DNA of 64,000 nucleotides from Cornus controversa (lineage: Eukaryota; Streptophyta; Magnoliopsida; Cornales; Cornaceae): positions 85,701,270 to 85,765,269 of the forward strand of contig CM048846.1 of NCBI GenBank assembly GCA_026545225.1, written 5' to 3'. Position numbers and translations under genes: made by a program. Positions 1 through 13,328 of the stretch are shown piece after piece (position 1 is the first letter of the stretch; every line of letters starts with the position of its first letter). The notes beneath the pieces are model-generated. The model was not told where the DNA came from. It made no database searches and worked only from the letters and a program-made list of their open reading frames with translations.

Positions 1-220
1 AGTATTAAAATAAAATCAAAAGAGGTTCTTGGAGAATCAAAAGGAAAAGTGATATTATCTACAGAAATAATAGTAGTTAAAGGGATTAAAGCATGAAACA
101 TTAAAATCAGTCACATATATAGGAGCAAGATGTCAGCACTCTTTTTAACTTTGCGGCACTTACAGTCTCAATATGTTTATTAAGCAAATTTATCCCCATC
201 ATAAGAGAATATAAACTTAC

Positions 221-373
221 CTAATAGATTTTGGACTAACATTTGAAATGGAAAGCTTATCGATATTGCTGACAACCAATTCTTTTCTTAGAAAAAATAA
301 TGTTCCACCCGAAGCATTAACTGGAATCAGAACCAAGAGTGCCACAACAGCGATTGGTCCAAATATTTTTAAG
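221..373 (-). CDS. OSCA1/CSC1-like calcium channel, coding exon 2 (gene continues off the left edge)
   Basis: Read on the minus strand, this 153-bp stretch follows an ACAG acceptor and ends at a strong AG|GTAAG donor. It encodes a continuation of the exon at 4319-4632: LKIFGPIAVVALLVLIPVNA, then a segment with GGTLFFLRKELVV and NIDKLSISNV. These are the second transmembrane helix and following loop of plant CSC1/OSCA1 proteins and closely resemble what I remember of At1g32090. Phase agrees: exon 1 leaves two bases (GG) and the first base here completes a glycine codon. The exon again leaves two bases for the next one, which must lie left of position 1, since nothing in 1-220 resembles the next OSCA exon. 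The product is a plasma-membrane, hyperosmolality- or mechanically gated calcium-permeable channel. Family assignment is firm; the Arabidopsis orthologue is inferred. Confidence 0.88.
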
Positions 374-3300
374 CTGTCATAGAGAAGGAAAAATAGTTAG
401 AGCTACAATAACTATTCTATAGATATAGAAGCTTCAAAATGTTCCAATGAGAAAATCAAAGCTTCACCCAAGAATTGAACATGATTCAACATTATTTATA
501 ATAACAAGTGAACTGTTTCACATAAACGCCTACCTTGTGAACATTAAGATACACAAAAACACACACAAACATACCACGAGAGAGAGAGAGAGAGATTAAT
601 GGTAATACATACTGAGTTTAATCATGGGTGAATATCCAATTTTGTAATCCTAGTAATACATACTGGGTTTAATCATGGGTGAATATTCAATTTGGTAATC
701 TTTCAACACTGATAGTAGAGATAAGAAAAGGAAAAAAATAAGTAAGCTTAGAGTGAGAAAGGGAAGACCTCAATATATAAAATAAGAATTTGAGATCTGA
801 AGGGCATTACATGTGTTGGAAAAATATTATGTTCTGAAAATATGCAAAACAATTTAGAAATTTATGAATTATTTGGGTATATTATCAAGAATTGCAATAT
901 TTGTGTAATTATCAATTGCAGAATAATGCACAACAAACATCCACAATATGTAGGGAGCCTAGTTAATGGAGTGCTCACCTGATAGATGAAGAGCTATCAC
1001 AGGCATGAAAACAGTATTCTAAAATTTGGTATAATTTGGGAATTCAATAACCGGTGTCTTATGTGCAAAAGGGAGGAGGAGTCGGTGACCATCTTCTTCT
1101 TCATTGCCCGGTGGCGCAAGATTGTTGGGATATGTTCCTTGACCTCTTCAGGATTCAGTGGTCTATGCCTTCCTCTACGAAGAGTGCTCTCAAAGATTGG
1201 AGAGGTTGTTCAGTGGGTTCTCAGGCTCACGATGCTTGGAGAGTTGTCCCCCATTGTTTATGGTGGTCTTTGTGGAAGGAAAAGAATAGGAGATCCTTTA
1301 AGGAGAGGAAACTCCTATTAGTGTGCTTAAATTTTCTATTCTTCACTATTTATTCGTTTGGCTTTGGGAGAGAAATTGTAAATCTATAAGGAAAATAATG
1401 AATTTTTTAGATACATTGAGTGTCTAGGGGCCCTATTAGGCCCTTGTATAGACTTTGGGATAAGCTCCCCTCTTGAGCACTAATTATAATACTTTACTTA
1501 TCAAAAAAAAAACAAAAATTGTTTAGCAGATCACCAAGGGCTGTAGCCTAGTCGTATCTCCTTTATCTTCAAGTCCGATTAGTGACAAAAAGTGGGAGTG
1601 TGATACAACTAGGAAAAAATAAATTGTTTTGCAGCTTCCACAACAATCGTGAGCAAACTGTGGATTACATCATTATACAAAATGAATTTAACCCGAGTTT
1701 ACCTTAACTAACTAATTTGGAAGGACTACTTGAATCAGGGGCAAGACTACCTTGCCCCACACCAAACTTTTACAAAATTTATGAAATGAGCCCTTCTAGT
1801 TGGCCCATACTTGTACTAAGCCTTAAAAATACTTAAGATGGCCCCCACAAAATCCATTAAATAGATATCTTCGATATATAATCTCACAATTAAGAACTCT
1901 ATATAATTTATTCACCAGCAAGAAAGGTTTTTGTCTACATTAATCACAAAATAATTTTTTCTTTTTTTGTCCATTTTGTTCATATCTTTATCAAAATTGA
2001 ATAAATGCACTTTTGTACAAACTTAGTTGCTATGAAATACTTTTGATTTATACATATAGATGTGATAGTCAAATTCCATTTTTATACTCTTGCATTCAAC
2101 TTGAATTTTTTAATGATATGAGAAAATTATTCCTCAGAAGTGAAGTGTAACAAAAGTATTTGGAATAATTGTAATGTGAGAATGTTTTTAAAGAACAAAA
2201 AAATAAAATAAAATGTAGAGTACAAAAGTGGGGCACAAATATAATTTTCCAAATAGCTAATATTGTATTAGAGTTTAATTCGATACTTAAATATATACTA
2301 AGAATTTACAATTAACCACTAGTCTCCCACCCAAATGAAAAAAAAAAAATTGGATTCTCTATGAGGATATACTATTGTCATTTGTAGAGTGAGGTGAAAC
2401 TTTTGAGATATCTCTACCTAATGTTCTACCATGTTTTTAAGTAGTTTCGGGTTTGAAAGCAAATTTAGAGAAGAGAGTTATTTCCAGTGAAGAGATGGGT
2501 GATGTGGTAATCTGGCAGGAAGCTTCCTTCGACGTGGTTTCCAACATAGTTTACTGAGAGATTCAAGAAAAGTCTTGAGGCAGAAGAAGCATTATTTATT
2601 GGAAGGCAATCAAAAAATCTTTCAAATCTGCGACACTATTTTTTTTGTTAAGGAAAGAAAAGATGAAGGAGATCAAACAACACCCACAAAAAGGAGTAGG
2701 GGAAGACAGGGATATATACTTCAATGGAAATTTTATAGCTATCCAATCTGAAGTACTAAAGTTCTACAAGAAATGCTAACATGATGTTTTGCTTCATTTC
2801 CAGTAAGGCATTTAATTTCACTCACTAAGTCCAAATTCTGATGCTTCTTAAGCCGAGAATGATAACAAGAAGAAATTATTTTGGTGATGAATGGAAAGGA
2901 GAAACTAAATACACAATGAGCTTAGATCCCAGAAATGAAAAGCATGAAGAAGAAGAAGAAGAAGAAGAAGGAAAAGAAAACAAAGAAGAACGAGAATAGA
3001 AAAAGGAATCGAAGAGGAGAAATATAGAGAATAGCAACTCCAAGTTTCAGTTCAAATTCCGAAATTTTTTCTCATTTGATTGGAGTAATGCAAAATAATT
3101 CGCACAAACAAGGAACACCACAATTAAACAAATATTAGAAGCTTGAAAGAGAAAATTACGAATAATTAATCCAAAGGCCAAACTTTTGCAGCCAATTAAC
3201 AAAATCCACTTAAAAAAGAAACTTAAGAGGTGAAAAGTAAAAAGTTTTCACCAGATATGTATGAAACTGATAGAGAAAAAGCATGAGAGAGAAAAATGGA

Positions 3301-4318
3301 GAAATCAAAACAGTAGAATTAGAAAATACAAATCAAGACAAATTTTCTAACTCTAAATCAGGACACAACAACCGCATTTCTTAAGAGACAACGAAGTTAA
3401 GGCAAAAAATAAAATAAATAAATAAACAAATAAAAACACAAATTGTATTTGCATCCATCGAAAGTTTGGAATTTATTTTTCCTGATTAACAAAGGGAATC
3501 CAAGAACGGTGATATAGACAAATTGATTTCCCTTCTTAGGAAAACAGGGAGGGAAATGAAATTTTCAGTTTTTTTAGTCCAAAGTCAGAAAATATTCAGA
3601 GCCAGAAAAAGTAACCACGCATGTATAACTTAAATTCATAGCAGAAGAAATAAAAATTACAATTCATTAGTCCTAAATCTCCTGTTTGCTCAACAAACAA
3701 CCATCTACAACCATAAGACTCCAAATTAGTAAGCATGGAAATTGGAAAAGAAAACTGCAAATGCAGAATGCAAATTATGTATAATAAAAGCATAATCAAG
3801 CACTAAGTGCATTGATTGAACTGAAATTCTGAAATGGCAATTTCAATTTGTCAATCTGAACTCAAAAATGCAAACTGCAGCAGATGGCTCCAACCATGAA
3901 ACCATGAGAAATTAAAAAAAGAAGAGGAGAACTGACCAGACGCAAAGTAAATAGTTTTGAAAACATCATAATTGAGTTCAACAAAGTCCAGTTCCTAAAA
4001 TTTTCTAAACAAACAAACAACGCCCACAACCTTAAACTCTGAGAAGTGAGAAAGAAGAGGAAAACTTGAGTACCCAGAAAGTAACTGTTGAGACACAGTT
4101 TGATGCAAAAAAATAATGTTCACGTATCACTTGTCCACATTCAAGAACAAATAAACAGCATCCCACACAATAGAGTAAAAGAAGAAGAAATTGACTTCCC
4201 CAGAAAGTAAAATTCTAGTATAACGCCAGAATTGAAGTTCAAAAAATCCACAGAAAACAAGCAATACCCAAAACCATAAAACAACCGGAAAAGAAATAAG
4301 AAAGTAAAATTTGAGTAC
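374..4318 (-). other. First intron of the OSCA1-like gene
   Basis: The boundaries are set by the two exon matches and by GT (4318-4317) and AG (375-374) on the minus strand. Inside are an antisense LINE 3' end (1018-1515), a short GA run near 578-595, a 23-bp phrase repeated about 50 bp apart near 605-690 (the ACATACTGAGTTTAATCATG type), and a GAA run near 2948-2972. The rest, about 1.5-4.3 kb, is AT-rich with short open frames in no consistent phase. I see no further coding exon in it. Confidence 0.75.
1018..1515 (+). mobile_element. 5'-truncated LINE (non-LTR retrotransposon) 3' end
   Basis: Two overlapping plus-strand frames together show the zinc-binding domain that follows reverse transcriptase in plant L1-type LINEs. 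CLMCKREEES lies in one frame; HLLLHCPVAQDCWDMF and LWWSLWKEKNRRSF lie in the other. The frame change falls within about 1070-1100. The tail reads CTTATC followed by a run of A near 1500-1512, as expected for a LINE poly(A) end. Only the last few hundred bases of the element are present, the usual result of incomplete reverse transcription. It sits antisense within the first intron of the channel gene and is not functional. Confidence 0.8.
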
Positions 4319-4632
4319 CCCAGAATGTAGATTCTCAGGAAAACAGCAGAATCAAGGCCAGCATGGTTGATAATCTCAGCTTCACTCATCTTCAAAGCTT
4401 GAGGCATCCAATTCAGGAAGGTAAAGTAAGTCTTGATATTGAGATTGACAAACTTGCCCACAAAGTTCCCCGAGTTCCTGGGACTATTCCTCCCCCCACT
4501 GATGTACCACTTGGTAAAGTAGACCCTGTCATTGATGGGTTGAATCCTGAGAAGAGCAAAGGCCAGCAAGAAGGCAAAGGCACTGAGTATGTTGATTAAT
4601 GCAGAGACCCCAATATCCGCAAGAGTCGCCAT
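4319..4632 (-). CDS. OSCA1/CSC1-like calcium channel, first coding exon
   Basis: The minus strand opens with ATG at 4632 and reads MATLADIGVSALINILSAFA, the conserved OSCA1 amino terminus. Next come a hydrophobic first helix (about residues 8-28), RIQPINDRVYFTKWY, the SPRNSG/FVNL segment, FLNWMPQALKMSEAEII and HAGLDSAVFLRIYILG. All of these are hallmarks of the late-exocytosis/anoctamin-like OSCA family. The open frame runs past the exon to 4141, but homology stops at a GG|GTAC donor at 4318-4317, in the right phase to join 221-373. The protein would be about 770-800 residues if the remaining exons exist; 155 codons are visible here. No damage is seen in either exon, so the gene is probably functional. 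The intron of about 3.9 kb is long for this family and carries a LINE fragment. Confidence 0.92.
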
Positions 4633-5321
4633 GGGAGAACAGAGTAGAGAGAGAAACTAGAGAAAGAAAATAAATAGAAAAAAAAGAATCAAAAGTGGAA
4701 GATAAAGGGAAACGTGAAGTAACAGATGAGGGAAAGGAAAGAATATTGGTGCCCTTTTTCTATTAGAAAGTGGGGATGCAATGACTTGGCTGCTTTATTT
4801 ATATATATATATATATATATACACATATAAATTTTCTATAATGCACAACTCTTTTGGTTTGTTAATGGGTTTGCTCTGTTTTTGGGTGTTCTGGGTTTTG
4901 TTTATTAGTGTAAGTGCTGTGTTGGAAGGTTCTGGTGATGCTTTGTGTGTGTGTTCTGTTGTGCTGTGTTTATACGTTGTGTGCAATCCTTTGCTTTCTG
5001 TCAATTTTTGGTTTTCACTTTCTCCTCCTCGCCGCGGAAAGTTGCGTGCAATCTTGACCAATCCATCGCTGTATTAATTGGCGTAAAAGTCGGATGTAGA
5101 GTGAAGACTATAGAGTCAAGTTTTTTTCTTTCTTTTCTTTTCTTTTCTTTCTTTTTTTCTCTTTTCGGATAAGTGTTTTTATTTTTATTCTTCTTTTCTT
5201 TGCATAGGGTAGTCAATTTTTTTCATTTTGATTGTACTATAATTTTTTTAAAAAAAAAAACTCTAATTAAAAGCCGAATGAGATAGATGGAGTGTGCACT
5301 CCCCAACCTTCTATTTTATAA
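4633..5321 (-). promoter_or_regulatory. Upstream region of the OSCA1-like gene
   Basis: This stretch lies directly 5' of the channel start codon (minus strand) and should hold its leader and promoter. Bases 4640-4740 are purine-rich on the plus strand (GAGAGA and AAAGAAAA runs), so the transcribed strand would have a CT-rich leader, common in plant 5' UTRs. A pure TA microsatellite lies near 4798-4822 and a long polypyrimidine tract near 5117-5165. No defined TATA box or start site can be assigned by eye. Short frames on both strands here are low-complexity and were not called. Confidence 0.45.
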
Positions 5322-5687
5322 TACTACGTTTGGTACACAATAATGGAATAGAATAAGCATTCCATTAAAGTGAGAATTGAATGAGAATAAGAATGAAATA
5401 AAATAATCATTCTCATTCTATTGTTTGGTTTCAATCATGAAATGATGCATGAATGGAATGATGATTACATTATTTTTGGTAACGATTTTTTTTTTAAATG
5501 TTTATTGAGAATGGAATGACCATTCCATAGGTTAAGTAGTGGAATGAATTTTCATTTTTTTTCATTTCAAAGAAATGATGCGGAATAGTCATTCTCACTT
5601 TTATTTTTCTTACCAAACAAAGGAATGGATCAAAAAAGGTAATATTGACATTCCATTCTATTTCATTGTTACGTACCAAACGCAGCA
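5322..5687. mobile_element. Tourist-like MITE, copy 1
   Basis: The ends are inverted repeats: left TACTACGTTTGGTAC, right the complement of TGCTGCGTTTGGTAC. They are followed inward by repeated GGAATG/CATTCC words that let the element fold on itself. It has no coding capacity. A second copy at 6555-6931 shares the ends and most of the interior. Flanking trinucleotides are TAA and TTA, so the TWA duplication expected for PIF/Harbinger (Tourist) elements is only approximate here. Confidence 0.75.
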
Positions 5688-6554
5688 TTAAAGACTATTC
5701 TGTTGTTAATGTGTTAGGTTTGTTCATTAGTGAGAGTTTTTTTTGGTTGGATTTTTTGTTCTCATTTAATTAAAAACTAACAATAAGAAAATTCGTTTTG
5801 TTGATAATTTTTATAAACAATGTTGGAAAAAATAAAAAAAAAAGTTATATTTCAGTGACCAAAGTGTTTTATGCAGTTACTAAAAATGATTAATTAATTA
5901 AACATATTAAGCTTAATACTTGTCATGTTCTATTATGCATCTGAGTTAATACAGGATTAGAAACGGAAGTCATAAATAAATCTAACTTTGCATTCTAATA
6001 TATATATATATATAAAGTTAGGTTTTGATTGTATTTTATAAAGATACACAATTGAGCCGATAGTTTAAAATTGCACAAATCATCATTGTATATTCATCAT
6101 ATTCAAATATTTAATAGAACAAAAGAGAGTTAATAATGAATAAATACCATATAAGGGAAAGTTAAAAAAATGAATGATTTACTATATTTATATTATTAGT
6201 ATTTGATGTACATCGTATATTCAAGGGTGTATATAGACAATGTTTTCAATTGAGAGAGAGAGATGGAGGAAGGGTGTTTTTGTAATTGAGTCTAAAATGG
6301 TTACTAAAGAGCAATATAGTTTTAAAATTAGTAATTATTCATCTTTTTGTAACTTTATGGTCACTATAAAGAATTATCTTTAATTTTGGTCACTTAAATC
6401 TAATTTTTTCAAAAAAAAAAAAAGTATTTATATTTCTTTGAAAGTTATTTTCTATTTTCATTAGATGATTTAATCAAACATTTCTTATTTCTGAATATTT
6501 TCATTGTTAAAAAAAGTTACCTAAATAAAAGATAAATTACACTGATTTATTTTA
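5688..6554. other. AT-rich noncoding spacer
   Basis: The stretch between the two related MITEs. A TA microsatellite lies near 6000-6014 and several A or T homopolymers are present. No open frame shows recognisable protein features. Confidence 0.6.
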
Positions 6555-6931
6555 TGTTACGTTTGGTACGCAACAATGGAATGGAAAGAGCATTATATTA
6601 AAGTGAGAATTGAATGAGAATGAGAATGGAATGGAATGATCATTCTCATTTTATTGTTTGGTTTCAAACATGAAATGATATAAAAATGGAATGATGATTA
6701 CATTATTTTTTGAAACAAAAATTTTTTTTTAATGTTTATTGGGAATGGAATGACCATTTCATAGGTTGAGTAGTGGAATGAATTTTCATTTTTTTTCATT
6801 CCAAAGGAATGACGCGGAATGGTCATTCTCACTTTTATTTTTCTTACCAAATAAAGGAATAGATAAAAAAAAAAAAGGTAATATTGGCATTCCATTCCAT
6901 TTCATTCCATTATTGCATACCAAACACAGTA
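6555..6931. mobile_element. Tourist-like MITE, copy 2
   Basis: The left end is TGTTACGTTTGGTACGCAA and the right end is the complement of TACTGTGTTTGGTATGCAA. TTA directly flanks both sides (6552-6554 and 6932-6934), the target duplication used by PIF/Harbinger transposases. The interior is the same GGAATG-rich fold-back sequence as copy 1. It is noncoding and would need a transposase supplied from elsewhere. Confidence 0.82.
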
Positions 6932-8691
6932 TTAGGATTTCGTCAATATATACTTACAGCTCCTCTTGTTTGTAAAATTATACTGATCTTTTCTGTCAGA
7001 GCTATCGAGAAAATGCCGTCAATGATTATTGTGTAATTACGTTTATATTTACAATATCACAATAATTAATGATTCTTGTATACACATTGATCACGCTGAT
7101 CATTAACGACGGTTAACAAAAAAGAACACAATATTACAAAAATACAAACTTCATGGGAGGTTAGTGTAATTTTGCAAACAAGAGGGAAGATTAGTATTAC
7201 AAAATACAAATCTCAGAAAAAGTTAATTTAAATTTGTAAACAAAAAAGAAGGTAAGTGTATATTAACGAAACTTCAAAGATAATTAGTATAATTTATCCT
7301 AAATAAAATAAATATATGACATTAAATTTAACATAGGAATGTCCTCAATTTCAAGGATTTAGGAACGAGAACCCTTGGCCTTGGTCATGTTATTTTGACC
7401 ATCCCTTTCGAGATGCAATCAAAAGAAATACAGTAAGTCAAAAGTTTGTTTAATTTTGAAATATATTTTTGGTAGGTTTTTTCTTATTTCAGTGATGTTT
7501 TCGAAATATATTGAATTGAAAGTAATTTAAATAAAGGACTTAATTATCATAAACAATGTTCTTAAGTATGTCCTGCACGTGCCACCAATATAGTGGCAAA
7601 ATGGCATGTGCAAAATATACTTTTGTTAATGTTCTTCCTAAAAGTCAAATTTTGTTATATTATATTTCATCAAATCAACCTCCTCTGATCTGATTTCCTT
7701 TTTGACTTTTGGCCAAACAATACAAAAGTATACGAGAATTGATACTTGATTTTTTTTGGGTTAGGAAATCAATACCTCTTTTTACGTGAAGAATTAGTAT
7801 TTTGGGATCATAAGATTTAAGTCCATTAACATACTTTTTCCTATCTCCTAAAGAAATTAGTTGAGTTTTGACAATACGAGGTGGTCATTATCTTCAAACT
7901 AAATTTTTTTTTGAGGTGGCTATTGAAAATAAAATATAAATTTTTTGTTGAAACTCACACGTTTATTTTATCTTCGAGTAATAATCTTCTCTAGCACCGG
8001 AGAGAGTTCTATACTTCATCAAAGGTAAAGATTGAACCATTAAGTGAAATTTATAATGATAATCTATTCTTATAAAGTGTTGATACAATTTGTGCCTTTG
8101 ATGAAGTATAATACTCTTTTCTTCGTTAAAGAGACTCTAAATTTTTTTTATCTTTTAACGACAAGAACCCTCTACTTCTTACTTTAAAAGATAAAAAAAA
8201 ATATAACAGTGCACTAATTCGTGTATTCCATATTGTTAGGTTATTATTTGTATTGCACATTTTTAGCTTCCATTTTCTAATTTAATAGGAAGGTGTGTGT
8301 GAAAAGTGTTTTGAACTTTTGATGTGTCTTGGTGTGTTCCACCTTATTATTTAATATTTAATTCTCCTTCTACATCTTTGTTTATCTGAACTTTACAGTC
8401 AACTTTGGAAGTATTATATTTTAATGCAAACAGCCAAGCAGAATTCACGGATATGATAGAGGCGGGTTGTTCGCTTGTGCCATCTTCCGTTTGTGACTTT
8501 TTGTGTGCTAGTGTTTGTTCATTTCATGCTTTCACAAAAGGTTATTTGTGCCCTATTCGATTATTTTATTTTTCTCTCCCAAAAATGCCATCAATGTGAG
8601 TTTGATTCTACATAATGACAATATTTACCAAAAGTTTATATTTACTTTCCTTTCGGGGGTGCTGAGTTTTCTAGCATATCCAAGAGCTACT
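6932..8691. other. AT-rich noncoding region
   Basis: No gene is recognised over about 1.8 kb. The frames at 8405-8700 are short, lack conserved motifs and run toward the copia relic. Bases 7980-8200 contain short complementary words about TATACTTCATC and CTTTTCTTC, but no convincing element boundaries. Confidence 0.5.
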
Positions 8692-11557
8692 TGTCAGTAA
8701 TAATTTACTATACTATGAATTGATACAAAATAAACAGTACATAAAATGGGCCGATTGTGAAGTTGTAGAAGAAAGGTAGTAAATGAGACTATACAAAAAA
8801 GATAGTAGGTAAAACATATTTAGTCTTAACGTGTGTCTAGATTAATTTACATGTGCATAATATGTAAATAATAAATATTAACAGTCCCATCACACTCAAG
8901 ATGAGTTACATGAAACCAGCCTGAGTTTGGATACAAGATCACAAAAGTGACCTGGTGGAAAAATTTGGTGAAGATGTCGGTTAGCTTATCATTAAAAATA
9001 ATGGACTATAACTGTAATACATTCTGAAGAAGATGATGACAAACAAAGTGACAATCAATCATAATACATTTGGTACACTCGCGAAAAACGTCATTATGTG
9101 CAATCTAAATTGCACTCTTATTATCACAGTAGATAAGAGTAGTAGGTGAAAATGAAGCCCTCGTGTCTTGAAAGAGCCAACACATCCAGAAAAGTTCAGA
9201 AGTAGTATCAGCAAGTGCTTACTAGATCAAACAACCACAATTTACTTTTTGCTACGTCAAGAGATGAGTGAATCACCAAGAAAGAAGTAAAACCTTGTAG
9301 TGGAACGACAATCTATGGGGTCTCCTACCCAAACTACATCGATATAAACATAGAGAACAAATAGTGACTAACAAGAGAAATGAAGTCTATAAAACATAGT
9401 ACCCTTGAGATAGCGAATGATGTGAATAACTGCTGCAAAATGAGTGGATTTAGGTATAGACATAAACTGACTAACCACATGGATGACATGAAAGATGCCT
9501 TGATGGGTGACAGTGAGGTATACCAAATACCAACCAATTGTCAATATATGGTGTCATCGTGAAGAGGTTCACCATCATATGGAGTAAGACTCGTGTTGGA
9601 CTCGAGTGGTGTATCGGCGATCTTACTGTTATTTATCCCAACTTTTGAAAGAACATCAAAATTGTACTTTGCCTAAATGAGATAGTAATCGTCGACAGTT
9701 GTAGTGATCTCGAGACCAAGGAAATAACTAAGTGATCCAAGATCTTTTATTTCAAATTGATGGTTGATAAACTGTTTAAGCTCCTGAATACCCTGCAAGT
9801 CATCTCCAATGATAATCATATCATCAACATAAAGTATAAAAAGGATTATACCACGGTTAGTACATCGGATGAACAAGACAGAGTAACCAAGATGAGAGCT
9901 GGTGGAGCTAAATTTGGAAAACCAAACATAAGGCGTGTGTTTAAGTCCATACAATACACGTTGAAGTCGACACACCTGATTGGAAGGATAAGAAAAACTA
10001 GGAGGAGGCTACATGTTGACTTTCTCAAGCAAATCACCATCGAGGAAGTCATACTTCACATCCATCTAAAAGATCTAAGTGACGATAGGTGGTTACGACA
10101 ATAAGACTATGAACAGAGGAAAGATGAGCAACAGGAGCAAATGTCTCTTCGTACTCTATACCATATTCCTATGTGAACTCTTTGACTACGAGATGAGCCT
10201 TGTAGCGTCCAGAACCATCTGAGCAAGTCTTAATCTTGTACACCCACTTGTATCCTATAGCAAACTTTTCAGGAGAAAAATCAACCAGATCATATGTTTG
10301 TGTTTTGGCAAGTGCATTTAGCTCTTCTTTCATTACTTATTGCCACAAGGGGTTAGAGGATGTCTTACAGAAAGTGTGAGGCTCACATAGAGTTATACGT
10401 GCATGACAACAATGGAAGTCACTAAGATGTGAAGGTGGAGCTCTAACTCGAGTGGAATGACAAAAATCAGAAGTAGTTGTATTGATAAGTACCTTAGATG
10501 GGCCAGATGAATAGGACTTGGTCAAAGGAGGATCGACTGCTTCTGATGATTCTGAAGGCTAAGTATCAGGAAAAGGATTTGTTGTTGATGACTTTGAAGA
10601 CTAAGTATCAGGAAATGGATTTGTAGGAAACTTCAATGAAGGAATGGCAAATGTATGATTAAGAACGCTAAAAATGGACAATGTATGAAACATCTTGTGT
10701 TCCTAGAAAATAACATGACGAGAGATTCTACGTCATTTAGCAACAAGGCCATAGCATCGATACCCATTTTATTCAAGTTCATATCCAAGGGAGCAACGAA
10801 GTTGAGAATCCAGTTGTAATTTGGTGCGCTAATGAGGTTGGAGGAGAACAAAACGGGCACACCCAAAAAATCTAAGGTGATGATGTGGCCGTGATGCTGA
10901 CGTGTCAAGTGACATGGTGACAGGTCATCAGCCGAGTGGCAAGGCGCTAATTTATCTGATGACATGGCACGATGATTTGGCAAAAAATATTAGAATCTGG
11001 ATGACGTAGATGATGATGTGGCTGCCTACCTGGATGATGACGTAGCACTAGTTGATGTGGCTGGTGACATGTCCAAATGTTTGTGTCTACTGACGAAGCA
11101 TTCACATCAGACTATGTTGCTGACGTGGTCGAATAGAAGGCTTCTAGAGTGTGGATTCATGTGAGAGCGTGTGAAACTGCGTAACAATGGTTGGTGGCAT
11201 GTGGGAGTGAGTGCTAAATACCAGAACCTTTTGGTGGCGCGTGAGGGTGCGTGGATGATCTTTTCAAGGTGATTCCGATGGTGTTTTGACGATCTCCTTG
11301 TGTTCTTTCGAGTGATGTTCTGAAACTCAAAATGACACTTGGAAGACCTGATTTTGAGATCGGACAGCAGTTGAATGACTAAAATAAAAAAATGAAGGAA
11401 AAATTTAGAACAGTAACTCTTATACCATGTTAGAAGGTATTGAAATTCTATATTAAATTGATACAAAATGAATAGTAAATAAGAATATGGTAGATGAACT
11501 GTATCCAGCTCTAGCGTGTGTCTATGTAATGTGTAAATAATGTACATTATAATTAGG
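8692..11557 (-). mobile_element. Ty1/copia LTR retrotransposon fossil
   Basis: An old, broken copia element lies on the minus strand. A reverse-transcriptase segment is recognisable at about 9673-9975, with the YVDD core (ILYVDDMIIIGDD), LYGLK and LSYFLGLEI. Diverged terminal repeats are visible at about 8692-8883 (3' side, TG start at 8883) and about 11428-11557 (5' side). They share ACACACG-containing and TTTTGTATCAATT blocks. A primer-binding site related to initiator tRNA-Met (TGGTATAAGAG) directly follows the 5' LTR at 11427. The leader at about 10860-11100 is rich in repeated TGATGTGGC words. The element is shorter than a full copia element, has many breaks, and its LTR divergence suggests considerable age. 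Confidence 0.82.
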
Positions 11558-12873
11558 TTTTCAATATTGTTTATTGGAGTTATTCCGGTCATGGTTCTAT
11601 TCTATTATATAATGCATGTTTGAAGTTGTGGTTGCAATGGTTAAAGCCTTTTTAATTTAAAAACTTATTTTAATATTAGATATGTTAAGTGGCACAAGAA
11701 GTATTTTATTAAAATAGAAATTTTGGCGCAACGATTTTATTGATTGAAATACAGGTTTGGTGCTTTCCGAATTAAATTTGTGAGTAGAAATGAAATTAAA
11801 GTAAAAAATAAATTGTGTTTGAAGATTTAGATAGCTTGTAATATGTCACATCATTTAAAGAATAATGTTTGAATACCCCAATAAATGTGTTGAATTGTAA
11901 GCCATTGGTTTTTAAAAAAGTTATTTTTAAACATTCCACATCGTTTAAGAGAGAGAAGTTGCTCACACTTATATGGAATGCCTCCTATTTGTGTAGATGT
12001 GTTTTCAAAATGATGAACAATCACTACATGTGATAAGTTCTCTTAAATGGTGTAAGTGCCAATTCCTTGAAATATGAGAGGTTCACATACAACTTTTAAA
12101 AAAATTTAAAAAATAAAAATTGTTCTTTAAAAATTATAAGAGATTGTTATATGAAAATAAATCTTTTTTAACTAAATTTTTGAAAAAATGTCAAATCATA
12201 TAAAATTTTGCACTATTTTTTATTATTATTTTCAAATGTTTGATTATTTGAAAATAGAAAATTATTCTTGCAAAACTGAATCAAACAAGTCGAGCTCTTA
12301 CAACTCTACAAGAATGTCTTATTTTCCAAAAAAATTTGAGTACTTGTATAGCTGTGCTAGGCAACACTAAATAATTTGAAAGACAAAGAAGATGACAATG
12401 GAGCATATAATCCATGGAAAACCAGTTCATACACAAGAACAAAATTTTGGGTGGTCCCTAACCTTTAATTACTCGAAATTTGTCACCTTCTGTCAAGGCC
12501 CTCAGCGGATAGCATCCCACTGGCAAGCGAGGAGGTTTTGTCTATCTAAAAACCACAAGTGTCAAACACAGTTGGAAGTAGTTAATGTTCACTATATCAG
12601 CATGGGCCCTCATGGACTAATCATAGATTCATAATTTATAACTATATTCTCCCCGTGACATCCTCTCACATAATTATGTTCTGCATATATATATATATAC
12701 ACACACTTATATCTATATATATATATATATTTCTCAAGAATTTTACATATAAAGTAGGGTAGTGCCTTTCGGCCTAATTGATACCTTTATCTACTTTAGA
12801 CAAGAAGATCTGATTACATAATTTGTTAATTAACTAGTAACTACTTTTTCAGTTTTAATAAATAATAGGAGGA
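11558..12873. other. Noncoding spacer with TA microsatellites
   Basis: AT-rich sequence without a recognisable gene. Simple TA/CA repeats lie near 12688-12732. Frames at 12188-12370 and 12392-12634 have no known motif or coding bias and were not called. Confidence 0.5.
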
Positions 12874-13328
12874 CTTTCCCACTGTTCTCACACCATCTCA
12901 ACCATTACTTGAGATTGGAGAGACTGGCCGAGCTAAAAATTTATTTGAATTTCAAATAATAAGCAAAAGAATTTTAATTAATTGATATTATAATTAAGTG
13001 CATTTACCCTTAGGGGGAGAGTGAGTGTTAACTCCGAATACGCAGAAGTAGAGTAGCAAAATTTGACCCGAATCACCAACACGACTCGAAGTTAACTAAT
13101 TTTCCACTATTCTCACACCATCTCAACCATTACTTGAAATTGGAGAGACTAACCGACCAAGCCAAAAATTTATTTGAATTTCAAATAATAAGCAAAAGAA
13201 TTTTAATAATTGATATTATAATTAAGTGCATTTACACTTACAACGAGAGTGAGTGTTAACTTCAAATACCCAGAAGTATGAGTAGCAAAATTCAACACGA
13301 ATCACCAACACGACTCAAAGTTAGCGAA
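12874..13328. repeat. Tandem duplication, two units of about 225 bp
   Basis: Unit 1 (about 12874-13098) and unit 2 (about 13099-13328) share long blocks in the same order. These include TCTCACACCATCTCAACC, TTTATTTGAATTTCAAATAA, TAATTAAGTGCATTTAC and ATCACCAACACGACTC. They differ by scattered substitutions and small indels. The repeat lies just left of the fold-back element at 13484. Confidence 0.85.

Noticed and set aside
4363-4599. Plus-strand 78-codon frame
   Set aside because: Exact antisense shadow of the conserved OSCA first exon.
4781-5077. Overlapping frames on both strands upstream of the channel gene
   Set aside because: Driven by a TA microsatellite and polypyrimidine tract; no conserved motif.
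9757-10104. Plus-strand 115-codon frame
   Set aside because: Antisense to the copia reverse-transcriptase segment.
12392-12634. Plus-strand 80-codon frame
   Set aside because: No recognisable domain, no start context, no paralogue in the window.
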